In this document: piece by piece, positions 8,401 through 16,598 of the stretch
How positions within the stretch are numbered: position 1 is the first letter of the stretch
Layout: each line of letters opens with the position of its first letter
NCBI GenBank assembly: GCA_031290495.1
Contig: JAITNL010000220.1
Location: 1 to 32,661 of the forward strand
Direction of reading: 5' to 3'
Source of the DNA: Accumulibacter sp.
GTDB lineage: Bacteria > Pseudomonadota > Gammaproteobacteria > Burkholderiales > Rhodocyclaceae
Length of the DNA: 32,661 nt
Program-made: the position numbers and the translations under genes
The notes under the pieces: generated by a model
What the model saw: only the letters and a program-made list of their open reading frames with translations
What the model was told of the DNA's origin: nothing
The model's database searches: none

Positions 8401-9541
8401 AACTCGATCCGGCAATGCTGCCGCCGTGGCCGGTGGATACCACGTCGGGGATTTTTAACTCAATCCCCGTATTTTGCTTGACATAAGCCGCGAAACCACC
8501 GAGCAGGTCTCCCCATACCAGATTCATCAAGCCCAGGCCATAGTCGATTTCCATCCCGGACATGGGGATGGTGTTCATGTCGGCGGTACGCGCGGCCGTC
8601 AGATCGGCGTTCAGAAAACCGGTGTGGTTGATCGCGTCCAGAAAGGTGAGCAGCTCGTTCATATCAGTCACCATAGCCCCGGACGTCCACGGAATGGTCG
8701 GGTCAAGGTTGTTGACCAGCACGCCTTCTTCCGTTCCAACCATTCCCGCCACCCCCGGCGCGGTTGACAGATAGGTGTTGCTGCTGTTGAGACCGGAGAT
8801 TTTCCCGACCACATATTCCTGAATCAGCGCCTCGAAGTTTTTCCCGCTGACCGCCTCGGCCATCAGCGCCAGCACCACGGCGTTGGTGTTGGAATAAAAG
8901 TAATTGAAACCATCCGGCGCCTTTCCCGGAAAGCCTTGCCGCGCCAGTTCGACAAGTTTCAGGTGGTTCGCCGGCGTATTGCCGTTGAAACTGGGCACTG
9001 GGCCGTAACCCGCCTGCTTCCACAAATCCCAGATGTTCCCGTCGGGGAGATTCCCTGCCATGAAGTTGGGCAGCATCGTGCCCATGCTCATGAACTCACG
9101 CAGGGTGTAGCCGCGCGCGCCTTCGGGCAGGGTTTCTATCAGTTCGTTCAGTTTGGCCTTGACGGCGGCATCGCTTTGGGCGTCTCTGATCTGGGCAAGC
9201 GTGCGATTCAGATCGGCCGCGCTCAGGCCGTTGATATTTTTGTCCATCATGTAGAGCAGCGCCGAGGTGGTGTACATCTTGCTCTGACTGCCAATGTGGA
9301 ACGTCTTGTCTTTATTGGCATCGATGGTGGCCGTGATGGAGTTGCTGGCCGTGCCTGAATCGCGCAGACCGGCAATGGTCTCGATCCCCGAACTGCCGTA
9401 ATAGTTGCTTTGCAGGGATTGCAGCACTTTGTCATAGTCTATATGGCCTGGCACCGGATCCGCCAATGCGCAGATCGGCAGAAAGGCCAGCAGAAGCGCG
9501 CCGGCGAGGATGGTTTTTTGATGACGTTTCGGTTGTTGCAT
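5426..9541 (-). CDS. Autotransporter with N-terminal serine beta-lactamase/S12-like hydrolase passenger (copy 2)
   Basis: Preferred ATG at 9541 with AAGGAGG and signal peptide MQQPKRHQKTILAGALLLAFLPICALA. Motifs GSQSKMY (SxxK), YSNTNA (YxN), STGHGGSIAG (HxG). Repetitive passenger, then a C-terminal barrel ending LYLGLEARF. The ORF track begins at an alternative upstream ATG at 9610. Confidence 0.87.
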   Translation of the reverse strand: MQQPKRHQKTILAGALLLAFLPICALADPVPGHIDYDKVLQSLQSNYYGSSGIETIAGLRDSGTASNSITATIDANKDKTFHIGSQSKMYTTSALLYMMDKNINGLSAADLNRTLAQIRDAQSDAAVKAKLNELIETLPEGARGYTLREFMSMGTMLPNFMAGNLPDGNIWDLWKQAGYGPVPSFNGNTPANHLKLVELARQGFPGKAPDGFNYFYSNTNAVVLALMAEAVSGKNFEALIQEYVVGKISGLNSSNTYLSTAPGVAGMVGTEEGVLVNNLDPTIPWTSGAMVTDMNELLTFLDAINHTGFLNADLTAARTADMNTIPMSGMEIDYGLGLMNLVWGDLLGGFAAYVKQNTGIELKIPDVVSTGHGGSIAGSSSFSGWLASATQTDLDKLGLAVYANSLTTIDKGGYFTATPSEALFTQAVEHLYRTARANGTKDGANYAYGTTGGYITQEVLTGTGFVFGGSTESDDIPLIAYLDLRGDPDGAPFRITQDPSYTYYSAKTDGSAEVAVTVASGNALDLAGYRIEGYGADKSDDNTFTMLKVVGGNGQQVDGEVAAYGENAIALSHSDGTLDTLTLTERSRLYSKGINGIGLETKGTVNISSGGYIRDQNGQYILDDDDNPITDLNPLETNFGITSAILAEGSGSIGIKAGGSDAKITLNPGASVGAVTYAGFRDEDSGTIYTLDSEFKPVDEQKYSVRGVSLSDGATLTNDGGSIDATATYPWDGVAGGGGTLAIGVELAKSTLVVKNEGSVSASGYGVNFIGDDSSTLTLSNDASVWGNLASLHASSDTPNVAVTAEESMLVGRIALADVQSTSSLVINDSVLDFSLQYPDSEALVQFGGSELSVDNSNAMILPLSPGVISLVYAPNVSNLASAFAPELHTFGGDAFTVAVGPGYNARLTGFTNDSPNSARMFPVFLEYATDKFNSGAFASAAQTWLLTPDGDLTPAAKDWLSKQKLPVADPIEAFIGYVSEHPERLTAETHATQTAVSMGLHTSVQNQVSGMIDGAFASQNSGSRLGQNIRNTFASHSGKKHNVAHMEGEMWHSSALTAAETRTPLHASGGIASPTTNYRFFGGYIHSERDQHSRKGYAGYDHDANGLLLGVAAELSQNFDLAFFAGASSGETKYSRLASKIKSDGLHLGTQARYSYTLSDASTLRLAAHLDYSRLDNDSARYAYAGTDKIKGKYHQKLVGGGLKATLEKRLGADVTLSPYASLDALHLKQDSLNEHGGPTYTDSQGKKHDLFALRVKGESFTRTYATLGIGASRDIELYKGFVVTPKVTVGWRHAFEQSTQSVTANFQGYSDTFKSRTLDEGRNTLLGGVSVDLKWLKTARPVVARFEYNYQRQDKASDHQLYLGLEARF

Positions 9542-9649
9542 GGTGAAGCCTCCTTCTTGGGGTTGAGATTCAGACGACGTGGTTTTCAGACGATGTTTCG
9601 ATTGCGGCATGGCAAAACTCCTTCCTGGGGTTGAAATTCAGACAGCGTG
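9512..9649 (-). repeat. Imperfect 69-bp tandem duplication of the autotransporter start region
   Basis: Units 9512-9580 and 9581-9649, both containing ggtttt..gatg..tttcg.ttg..gcatgg..a..ctccttc.tggggttga.attcagac..cgtgg. Each carries its own SD and ATG (9541 and 9610), 69 nt apart and in frame. Confidence 0.8.
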
Positions 9650-12600
9650 GTTTCCTGTTTTGATGTGTTTGGCCAACAAGGCGAAAAAGGCGGGGATGAA
9701 CAGCGGCGCGACGCAGGTCGCCGCGATCATGCCGCCGATGATGCTGCCGCCGAGTACGTGACGGCTGGCCGCGCCCGCGCCGGAAGAGAGCACCAGCGGC
9801 GTACAGCCCAGAATGAAGGCGAGCGAGGTCATCACGATGGGGCGGAAGCGTTTTTGCGCGGCGGTGAGCGCGGCCTCGGTGGCGTTTTTGCCGGCCCGCA
9901 TCTCCATCCAGGCAAACTCGACGATCAGGATGGCGTTCTTGATCGACAGCCCGATCAGCGTCACCAGCGCCACCTGCACATAAACGCCGTTGTCGAATCC
10001 CGCCAGCAGCGCGGTCAGCAACGCGCCGCAGACGGCAAAGGGCACCGAGAGGACGGAAATCAACGGCGGCAGAAGGTGCTCGAACTGCACGGCCAGAATC
10101 ATGAACACCAGCAGCAGCCCCAGACCGAGCGCGGCGTAATTGGTGCCGCCGCCGGTTTTTTCCTGGTACGAGGTGCCGCTCCAGGCCAGCGCGTAACCGG
10201 CGGGCAGCGCGGCGCGCGCGACTTCTTCCAGTGCGTTCATGGCGTCCAGATTGCTGTACCCCGGCGCGGCCTGACCGGAAATCTGCACCGCGGGCTGACC
10301 GTCGAAACGGTTCAGCAGCGGCGCGCTGCCGCCCATGCGACGCCGGATCAGGTTGTTCAACGGAATCATGACGCCACGGTCGTTGCGCACGAAATAATGA
10401 TCCAGATCGTCAGGCTGCGCGCGGAAACGGGCTTCGGACTGCATGTTCACTTTCAGGATGCGCCCGTTCTGGGTGAAGTCGTTGATGTAGGCGCCGGACA
10501 GGTAAATCGCCAGCGTCTGGTAGGCGTCGGCCACTTGCACCCCCATCAGTTTGGCGCGGTCGGCGTCGAGGCTGAGGGTAACGGTCGGCGCTGACAGCGA
10601 CAACGAACATCCCGCGCCGATCACTTCCTTGCGGTCGGCCGCGCTTTGTCCGAAACGGGCGCAAACGTCGGCCATTTCGGCGGCGCTGGCGCCGCTTTTG
10701 TTCTGCAGCCAGCCTTCCAGTCCGCCGACCGTGCCCAGCCCGACAATCGACGGCGGGTTAAAGGCGACGAACACGCCGTCGGCAATATCGTTGCCCAGCG
10801 CGCGCACGCTGTCGGCGATGGCGAACGAAGATTGCGCCGCCGCGCGGCGCGTTTCCCACGGCTTGAGCATGACGAAGGCCGCGCCGCGATTGCCGACGTT
10901 GCCAGCGCCGCCGAGCAGGTCTTGTCCGGCGATGCTGAGTACCGCGTCGACGTCCGGGTTGCGCAGCAGTTTTTCGGACAGGGCGGACAACCCGGCGTCG
11001 GTGCGCGGCATCGACGCGCCGTCGGGCAGAATGGCGGCGGCGATGACGTAGCCTTGATCTTCGTCCGGCGTCAGTCCTTGCGGCACGGTGCGAAAGAGCA
11101 CAACGTTGGCCGCGCCGACGGCCAGCAGGATGGCAAAACTCATCACCGGATGACGAATCAGCGCGGCGCAGGCGGCCAGATAGACGGCGCTGATTTGGTC
11201 GAACACGCGCTCGAAGGCGCGGAAAAAGACGTTCGGCGTGTGGCCGGCCTGGTGGCGGATCAGCGCGGCGCACAGCAGCGGCGTCAGGCTCAGGGCGACG
11301 ATGCCGGAAATGAACACCGACAGGGCGATGGTGATGCCGAACTGGCGGAACATCTCGCCGGTCATGCCGCCCATGAAGGACACCGGCACGAACACGGCGA
11401 TCAGCGCCAGGACGATCGAGATCACCGGCCCGGCGACCTCGGACATGGCCTTGGAAACCGCCGCCGCCGCGCTCAGTCCTTCGGCGCGCATGAGGCGCTC
11501 GGTGTTTTCCAGCACGACGATGGCGTCGTCGACGACGATGCCGATGGCCAGCACCATGCCGAACAGGGTCAGGGTGTTGATCGAAAAATGCAGCAGCCAC
11601 ATGCCGGCAAAAGTGCCGATGATGGCAATCGGCACGGCAACGCAGGGAATCAGCGTGGCGCGCAGACTGCCGAGGAACAGAAAAATCACCGCCGCGACCA
11701 GCACCACCGCTTCGAGCAAGGTGTGCTTGACCTCGTCGATGGAAATATCGACAAAGCGGGTGATGTCGTAGGGAACGGCGTATTCCATTCCGGGCGGGAA
11801 ATCGGCGCTCGCCTCAAGCATCACCTCGCGCACGCCACGCGCGGTGGCCAGTGCGTTGGCGCCCGGCGCGAGCACGATGCTGATGCCGGCGACGTTCTTG
11901 CCGTTGAGACGGCTTTTGACGCTGTAATCGGCCGCGCCCAGGGTAATGCGCGCGACATCGCCGAGCCGGACGATGTCGTCACCGTGATTGACGCGCAGGA
12001 CGATGTTCTTGAAGTCGTCGACCGAACTCATGCCCTTGCCGGTGTTGGTCAGCCAGGTCATCCGCGCTTCGGGCGGCGCCGGTTCCAGACCGAGCGTTCC
12101 GGCGGCGTATTGCGCGTTCTGTTCGCGCACCGCGGCGGCGATGTCCTGCGGGGTGAAGTCGTTGGCCGCAAGACGCGCCGGATCGATCCAGATACGCAGC
12201 GCGTATTCCTCGGCGATCAGCAGACCGGCCATGCTGACGCCGGCCACGCGCTGGAGACGCTCGACCAGGTTGGCAGCAGCGTAGTTGTTGAGAAAGAGAC
12301 TGTCGTAACGCTCGTCGGGACTGGACAGGGTGACGATCTGCAAAAAAGACCCGCTCCCGGCGTTGACGCTGACCCCCATCCGCTGTACGTCGTCGGGCAA
12401 ACTGCCGACGACGCCCTGTACCTTGCTGTTGACGCGGCTTTCGATGACTTCCGCGCTCATTCCCTGATTGAAGGTCACGGTCAGCGACATGACGCCGCTG
12501 GCGGCGCAGTTGGATTGCATGTACTGCACGTCGGCCAGACCGTTCAGCGCGCGTTCCAGCGGCGCGGCCACCAGCGCGCAGAGCACGTCGGGACTGGCGC

Positions 12601-12754
12601 CCGGATAGACGGCGGTGACGCTGACCGCCGGCGGGACGAGGTCGGGATACTGGGCTACCGGCAGGCGCAGCATGGAGACCACACCCGCCAGCAGGAACAG
12701 GATCGAAATCACCAGCGCCAGCAGCGGGCGGCGCAGAAAGAAATAATTTTTCAT
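9638..12754 (-). CDS. RND efflux pump, HAE1/AcrB-type inner membrane permease
   Basis: 1038 aa; MKNYFFLRRPLLALVISILFLLAGVVSMLRLPVAQYPDLVPPAVSVTAVYPGAS, GIVVDDAIVVLEN (proton-relay DD), GLSIKNAILIVEFA. Confidence 0.96.
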   Translation of the reverse strand: MKNYFFLRRPLLALVISILFLLAGVVSMLRLPVAQYPDLVPPAVSVTAVYPGASPDVLCALVAAPLERALNGLADVQYMQSNCAASGVMSLTVTFNQGMSAEVIESRVNSKVQGVVGSLPDDVQRMGVSVNAGSGSFLQIVTLSSPDERYDSLFLNNYAAANLVERLQRVAGVSMAGLLIAEEYALRIWIDPARLAANDFTPQDIAAAVREQNAQYAAGTLGLEPAPPEARMTWLTNTGKGMSSVDDFKNIVLRVNHGDDIVRLGDVARITLGAADYSVKSRLNGKNVAGISIVLAPGANALATARGVREVMLEASADFPPGMEYAVPYDITRFVDISIDEVKHTLLEAVVLVAAVIFLFLGSLRATLIPCVAVPIAIIGTFAGMWLLHFSINTLTLFGMVLAIGIVVDDAIVVLENTERLMRAEGLSAAAAVSKAMSEVAGPVISIVLALIAVFVPVSFMGGMTGEMFRQFGITIALSVFISGIVALSLTPLLCAALIRHQAGHTPNVFFRAFERVFDQISAVYLAACAALIRHPVMSFAILLAVGAANVVLFRTVPQGLTPDEDQGYVIAAAILPDGASMPRTDAGLSALSEKLLRNPDVDAVLSIAGQDLLGGAGNVGNRGAAFVMLKPWETRRAAAQSSFAIADSVRALGNDIADGVFVAFNPPSIVGLGTVGGLEGWLQNKSGASAAEMADVCARFGQSAADRKEVIGAGCSLSLSAPTVTLSLDADRAKLMGVQVADAYQTLAIYLSGAYINDFTQNGRILKVNMQSEARFRAQPDDLDHYFVRNDRGVMIPLNNLIRRRMGGSAPLLNRFDGQPAVQISGQAAPGYSNLDAMNALEEVARAALPAGYALAWSGTSYQEKTGGGTNYAALGLGLLLVFMILAVQFEHLLPPLISVLSVPFAVCGALLTALLAGFDNGVYVQVALVTLIGLSIKNAILIVEFAWMEMRAGKNATEAALTAAQKRFRPIVMTSLAFILGCTPLVLSSGAGAASRHVLGGSIIGGMIAATCVAPLFIPAFFALLAKHIKTGNHAV

Positions 12755-13944
12755 GGTTGCGACGCCGGTGCGTTGGCGGGGGCGTTGGCCGGCGCGTTGG
12801 CTGGCGCGTCGGGCAGAAGACGCGCTTCCACCCGCGTTCCCGGCGCGACCTTGCCGGCCCCCTCCACGATGACCCTGACACCGGCCTTGAGGGCGTCAGT
12901 GGCCTTGAGCAGGAAGTAGCCGTTGAACGGCCCTTGCGCCGTGAGCGGTACGAAGTCGACCTTGTCGCCGACGCCGACCACGGCGACGAACGCGCCGCCC
13001 CGCAAGTATTGCGCCGCCGCTTGCGGCAGCATCAGCGCCTGCGGAAATTCCAGCGCGTCCAGCCGGATGCGCACCAGTTGACCGGAAGCCAGCGCTCCGT
13101 CGCGGTTGGGAAATTCGGCGCGCGAGGCCATGTTGCCGGACGCCGGATCGATTACCCCGCTGCCGAAGCGCAGCTGCCCCGGATAGGGATAGAGCGCGTC
13201 GTCGTCCAGCAGCAGATGCGCCTCGACCGGTTCGCGGTAGCGCGCCACGCCCTGCTGTACGAGCGCTTGCAAGGCGCGTACCCGCGCGGCGGGAACATGG
13301 AACACGACGCGCACCTCGCGGGTGTTGTGGATGCTGGTCAGCAGACTGTCGTCGGGAGAGCCGGCGTTCACCAGCGCGCCTTCCTGAATCAGCGCCATGT
13401 CGGCGTAACCGCTGATCGGCGCGCGCACACGGGTTTTTTCGAGTTCGAGACGGGCGCCGCTCAGCGCGGCGTCGGCCGAGGTCAGTTCGGCCTGCGCGGA
13501 GAACCAGCCGCTCTCCGCCGTATCGAACTCGCGTTCGGAAATCGAATCGAGCCGCTTGAGTTCCGTGGCGCGCTCGAAGTTGCGCGCGGCCTTGATTTTG
13601 GCGGCGCTGGCCTGTTGCTGCTGCGCTTCGGCCATTTTGAAACGCGCGCTGTATTCGGCGTCGTCGATCTCAAAAAGCAGATCGCCTTTTTTCACCCACG
13701 CTCCTTCGCGGTAACGACGCGCGCGCAGCACGCCGTCGACCTGGGCGCGTACTTGCACGCTTTGCGCGCCTTCTACCCGCGCGGAAAATTCCTGGCGGTA
13801 GATGAAATCTTGCGCGGTCAGGCGGACGACGTTGACCACCGGCAGGGGGGCTGTCCCCTGCGCGCTCGCGGTGAGCGCGCAACAGGCCATGAGGAGGCCG
13901 ACGAGTGGGGGGGTGACACGTGTGCAGGCAATGCGTTTGAACAT
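12751..13944 (-). CDS. RND efflux periplasmic adaptor (membrane fusion protein)
   Basis: The ORF track starts at 14136, but ATG at 13944 has GGAGA upstream and begins MFKRIACTRVTPPLVGLLMACCALTASAQG. Contains VRAQVDGVLRARRYREGAWVKKGDLLFEID and RAPISGYADMALIQEGALV. Overlaps the pump start by ATGA (12751-12754). Confidence 0.93.
   Translation of the reverse strand: MFKRIACTRVTPPLVGLLMACCALTASAQGTAPLPVVNVVRLTAQDFIYRQEFSARVEGAQSVQVRAQVDGVLRARRYREGAWVKKGDLLFEIDDAEYSARFKMAEAQQQQASAAKIKAARNFERATELKRLDSISEREFDTAESGWFSAQAELTSADAALSGARLELEKTRVRAPISGYADMALIQEGALVNAGSPDDSLLTSIHNTREVRVVFHVPAARVRALQALVQQGVARYREPVEAHLLLDDDALYPYPGQLRFGSGVIDPASGNMASRAEFPNRDGALASGQLVRIRLDALEFPQALMLPQAAAQYLRGGAFVAVVGVGDKVDFVPLTAQGPFNGYFLLKATDALKAGVRVIVEGAGKVAPGTRVEARLLPDAPANAPANAPANAPASQP
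12762..12812 (-). repeat. 12-bp tandem repeat encoding C-terminal (PANA)n of the adaptor
   Basis: Protein C-terminus LLPDAPANAPANAPANAPASQP. Confidence 0.75.
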
Positions 13945-13972
13945 GAAAAATATCTCCGAAATTCCGGTTTCT

Positions 13973-15415
13973 TTACGGCGCGACCGGCGTTGCCGTTTCA
14001 AGCGTGATCGTATAGTTGTCGTCCCAGCCGCCGCCCAGCGCCATGTACAGATCGACTTCGGCGGCGATGCGGCTGTTCTTGTGTTCCGCCAGATCGAGAC
14101 GCGCGTCGAGCAGCGAACGATCGGCATCCAGCACATCCATATAGTTGGCGTAACCGTAGCGGTAGCGGTTTCTGGCGACCGTCGCGGCGCGCGTCAGCGT
14201 ACTCTCCATCTGTTCCAGCGCCGCGCCCGCGAGATCCAGACGGGTGATCGCGGAGAGCGCGTTGCGCACGTCGCCGAAGGCACTGCGCACGGCCTGTTCG
14301 TAGCTGTGCGCGAGTTCCCGGCAGCGCGCTTCGCCCATCAGTTCCTGAAAGTAGGTGCTCCAGAAATCGAGCGGCAGTCTTATGACGCCGAGAATGCTCC
14401 AGGTCGTGGAATGTGCCGAACCCACGCCGCCGCGCGTCGCGGCGGCGGCGCCGACCGACGCGTCGAGGCCGATGGACGGCAGGTAGTTGGCGCGGATGAC
14501 GCCGACGTTGAAGTGCTCGGCCATCAGGGCGTATTCGGCGGCGCGCAGGTCAGGACGCTGTTCCAGCAGCTTGAACGGCAGCGCCACGGGCAGAGGGTGC
14601 GCTTGCAGCATGTCGGGAGCGTCGGTCGCTGCCGCGAAGGCGTCGCCGGCCATGATTTGCGCCGGCGAACGGCCAAGCAGCAGGGACAGCGCGCTGACCG
14701 CCTGTTCCTGAAGCAGACCGGCCATGTGCAGGCTGTAACGCGCGCGCGACAGCTCGCCTTGTACGCGCAGCAATTCCATTTCGTCATTGCCGCCGATGTT
14801 CACGTTGTTGCGTTGCAGACGCTCGGCCTGTTCGCGCTGGCTGACGGTCGCCGCGGCGATCTGTACTTGCTGCCGGGCGGTGAGGAACGCGGAATACGCC
14901 TTGACGACGTTGCCGGCCACCAGCAGGGTGAGCGCGTCGTAATCGGCGGCGCTGGCGTGCTGGCCGAAACGCGCGCTTTGCCAGGCGTCGTGGAATTTGC
15001 CCCGGAAGTCGAGTTCCCAGGACGCGTGCGCGCCGGCGCTGTAGTTGGCGACCTGGTTTTCATTGGGCGGCGGCCCGCCAACCGCTTTGGAGGACAGTTG
15101 CTGCTTGCCGCCTTCCCAGGAAGCGTCGGGACGCGGGAAAAAATCGCCGGCGCTCAGGCCGACCAGCGCTTCGGCCTGTTGCAGACGTTCACGCGCCGCC
15201 AGCAGGTCCTGGTTGTGACGCAGGGCTTCCGCGATCAGCTCGTTGAGCCGGGGTTCGTTGAAGCGCCGCCACCAGCGAACGTCGATGGCCTCCGCTTTGT
15301 CGGCGTCCGCCGTGTCGGGCAAAACCAGCGCCGGCCGCTCGTAGGGCGGCGCGAGCGAGCAGGCGGAAAGCAGCGCGCAAAGCGCGGGCAGCAGTAAGCG
15401 TCTGATGTGTTTCAT
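13973..15415 (-). CDS. RND efflux outer membrane lipoprotein (OprM/NodT family)
   Basis: 480 aa; lipobox LLSACSLAPPYERP, DVRWWRRFNEPRLNELIAEALRHNQDLLAARERLQQAEA, AEYALMAEHFNVGVIRANYLPSIGLDASVG. Confidence 0.95.
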   Translation of the reverse strand: MKHIRRLLLPALCALLSACSLAPPYERPALVLPDTADADKAEAIDVRWWRRFNEPRLNELIAEALRHNQDLLAARERLQQAEALVGLSAGDFFPRPDASWEGGKQQLSSKAVGGPPPNENQVANYSAGAHASWELDFRGKFHDAWQSARFGQHASAADYDALTLLVAGNVVKAYSAFLTARQQVQIAAATVSQREQAERLQRNNVNIGGNDEMELLRVQGELSRARYSLHMAGLLQEQAVSALSLLLGRSPAQIMAGDAFAAATDAPDMLQAHPLPVALPFKLLEQRPDLRAAEYALMAEHFNVGVIRANYLPSIGLDASVGAAAATRGGVGSAHSTTWSILGVIRLPLDFWSTYFQELMGEARCRELAHSYEQAVRSAFGDVRNALSAITRLDLAGAALEQMESTLTRAATVARNRYRYGYANYMDVLDADRSLLDARLDLAEHKNSRIAAEVDLYMALGGGWDDNYTITLETATPVAP

Positions 15416-16449
15416 GAAGGGGTCCTTTGGTCAGGGGCGGGGGTGGGGGTGGTTTGTGCGAGCGCTTTCATGGCTTTGTCAAAATCGCTCTCGAAGAGCC
15501 GGTCTTGCGCCACGCGGTATTTTTCAAATTCGCTTTCCGCGTGTACTTTGGCCAGCGCGGCGGAAATCTTGTCGGTGTCTTGCAGAATGTCGTGTTCGGT
15601 AAATTCGAGAAACGCGTCCAGTCGTTTGGCCCAGTCTTCCATGGTCATGGGAATCTGACGCTGGGCGCGTTCTTCGGCCAGATCGAGATACGCGTTTACG
15701 ACACGTCCTAGGGCTTCGAGTTCGGCTTCCGTCAGGTAGTTTTTCGCTATGACGACATCGGTTTTGACGATTTTGCCGGCGGGCGCGCGCTCCCAGGAGG
15801 TAAGCCCCATGTGCGTTTTGTCGGCGTCGGCGCGCTCGACGATGAGTTCGGCGGCGGTGTGACCGTGAATGGCAAAATGCAGTTTGTTTTGTACCTTGGC
15901 AAAGAAGGCGCGAGTGGTCGGCGCGTCGCGGTTGTAATCCATCGCGGTGGCGTAAATGTCGGTGATCTTCTGGTAAAACCGGCGTTCGGATAACCGTATC
16001 TCGCGAATTTCCGCCAGCAGACGCTCGAAATAATCCTCGCCGAGAAAAACGCCGTTTTCCATGCGCTTTTTGTCGAGGACATAACCTTTGATGGCGAACT
16101 CGCGCAATACACGGGTCGCCCACTGGCGAAATTGAGTGGCGCGAAGAGAATTGACCCGGTAGCCGACGGAAACGATGGCGTCGAGGTTGTAATGGTGAAT
16201 GGCGTATGATTTTCCGTCCACGGCGGTTATTCGGAAATCCCTAATAACTGAATCCGTCGACAACTCACCACTGTCGAAGATTTTTTTCAGATGTTCGCTG
16301 ATGGTGCGGATATCCACGGCGAATAACTCGGCGATCAGTTTCTGGTTTAACCAGACCGTTTCGTCCTCATAACGCGCCTCGATACTCTGCTCACCCGCTT
16401 GTCCGGTGAAAATCAGAAATTCGGCGGTGCTGTTGCGGATATGGCTCAT
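15412..16449 (-). CDS. rhuM: RhuM family protein (virulence-associated, function unresolved)
   Basis: MSHIRNSTAEFLIFTGQAGEQSIEARYEDETVWLNQKLIAELFAVDIRTISEHLKKIF..VIRDFRITAVDGKSYAIHHYNLDAIVSVGYRVNSLRATQFRQWAT is the family hallmark. ATG at 16449 with GGGAGG upstream; the track's 16461 start is TTG. Confidence 0.9.
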   Translation of the reverse strand: MSHIRNSTAEFLIFTGQAGEQSIEARYEDETVWLNQKLIAELFAVDIRTISEHLKKIFDSGELSTDSVIRDFRITAVDGKSYAIHHYNLDAIVSVGYRVNSLRATQFRQWATRVLREFAIKGYVLDKKRMENGVFLGEDYFERLLAEIREIRLSERRFYQKITDIYATAMDYNRDAPTTRAFFAKVQNKLHFAIHGHTAAELIVERADADKTHMGLTSWERAPAGKIVKTDVVIAKNYLTEAELEALGRVVNAYLDLAEERAQRQIPMTMEDWAKRLDAFLEFTEHDILQDTDKISAALAKVHAESEFEKYRVAQDRLFESDFDKAMKALAQTTPTPAPDQRTPS

Positions 16450-16598
16450 ATACCCTCCCAATCCAGCCTGTTCCAGCGTCGTTCGCGCAATCGGAACGGG
16501 TAACTTTTGCCGTCGACGGCAGTTATCCGGAATTTCCGGATAACTGCCAACGCGTCGAGTTTCACGCTGGACATAATATTTATCGGCTGCTGGCTCAT
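16446..16598 (-). CDS. Mini-ORF A, 50 aa, RhuM-fragment-like
   Basis: MSQQPINIMSSVKLDALAVIRKFRITAVDGKSYPFRLRERRWNRLDWEGI*; stop TGA overlaps the rhuM ATG (ATGA). Confidence 0.4.
   Translation of the reverse strand: MSQQPINIMSSVKLDALAVIRKFRITAVDGKSYPFRLRERRWNRLDWEGI
16518..16548. promoter_or_regulatory. 31-bp perfect palindrome (15-bp arms, 1-nt centre)
   Basis: ggcagttatccggaa-t-ttccggataactgcc. Confidence 0.6.

Noticed and set aside
5459-8458. 999-aa plus-strand ORF
   Set aside because: Lies entirely antisense to the autotransporter; its composition looks like the GC-rich shadow of the coding strand, with no recognisable domain.
10646-12919. 757-aa plus-strand ORF, and neighbours 9647-10594 and 12757-14007
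   Set aside because: Antisense to the RND pump and adaptor; His/Gly/Arg/Asp-rich with no domain signal, while the minus strand encodes clear efflux proteins.
13945-14136. N-terminal extension of the adaptor in the ORF track (start at 14136)
   Set aside because: The extension overlaps the OMF gene out of frame; ATG 13944 has an SD and a signal peptide right after it.
13802-15397. 531-aa plus-strand ORF
   Set aside because: Antisense to the OprM/NodT lipoprotein gene.
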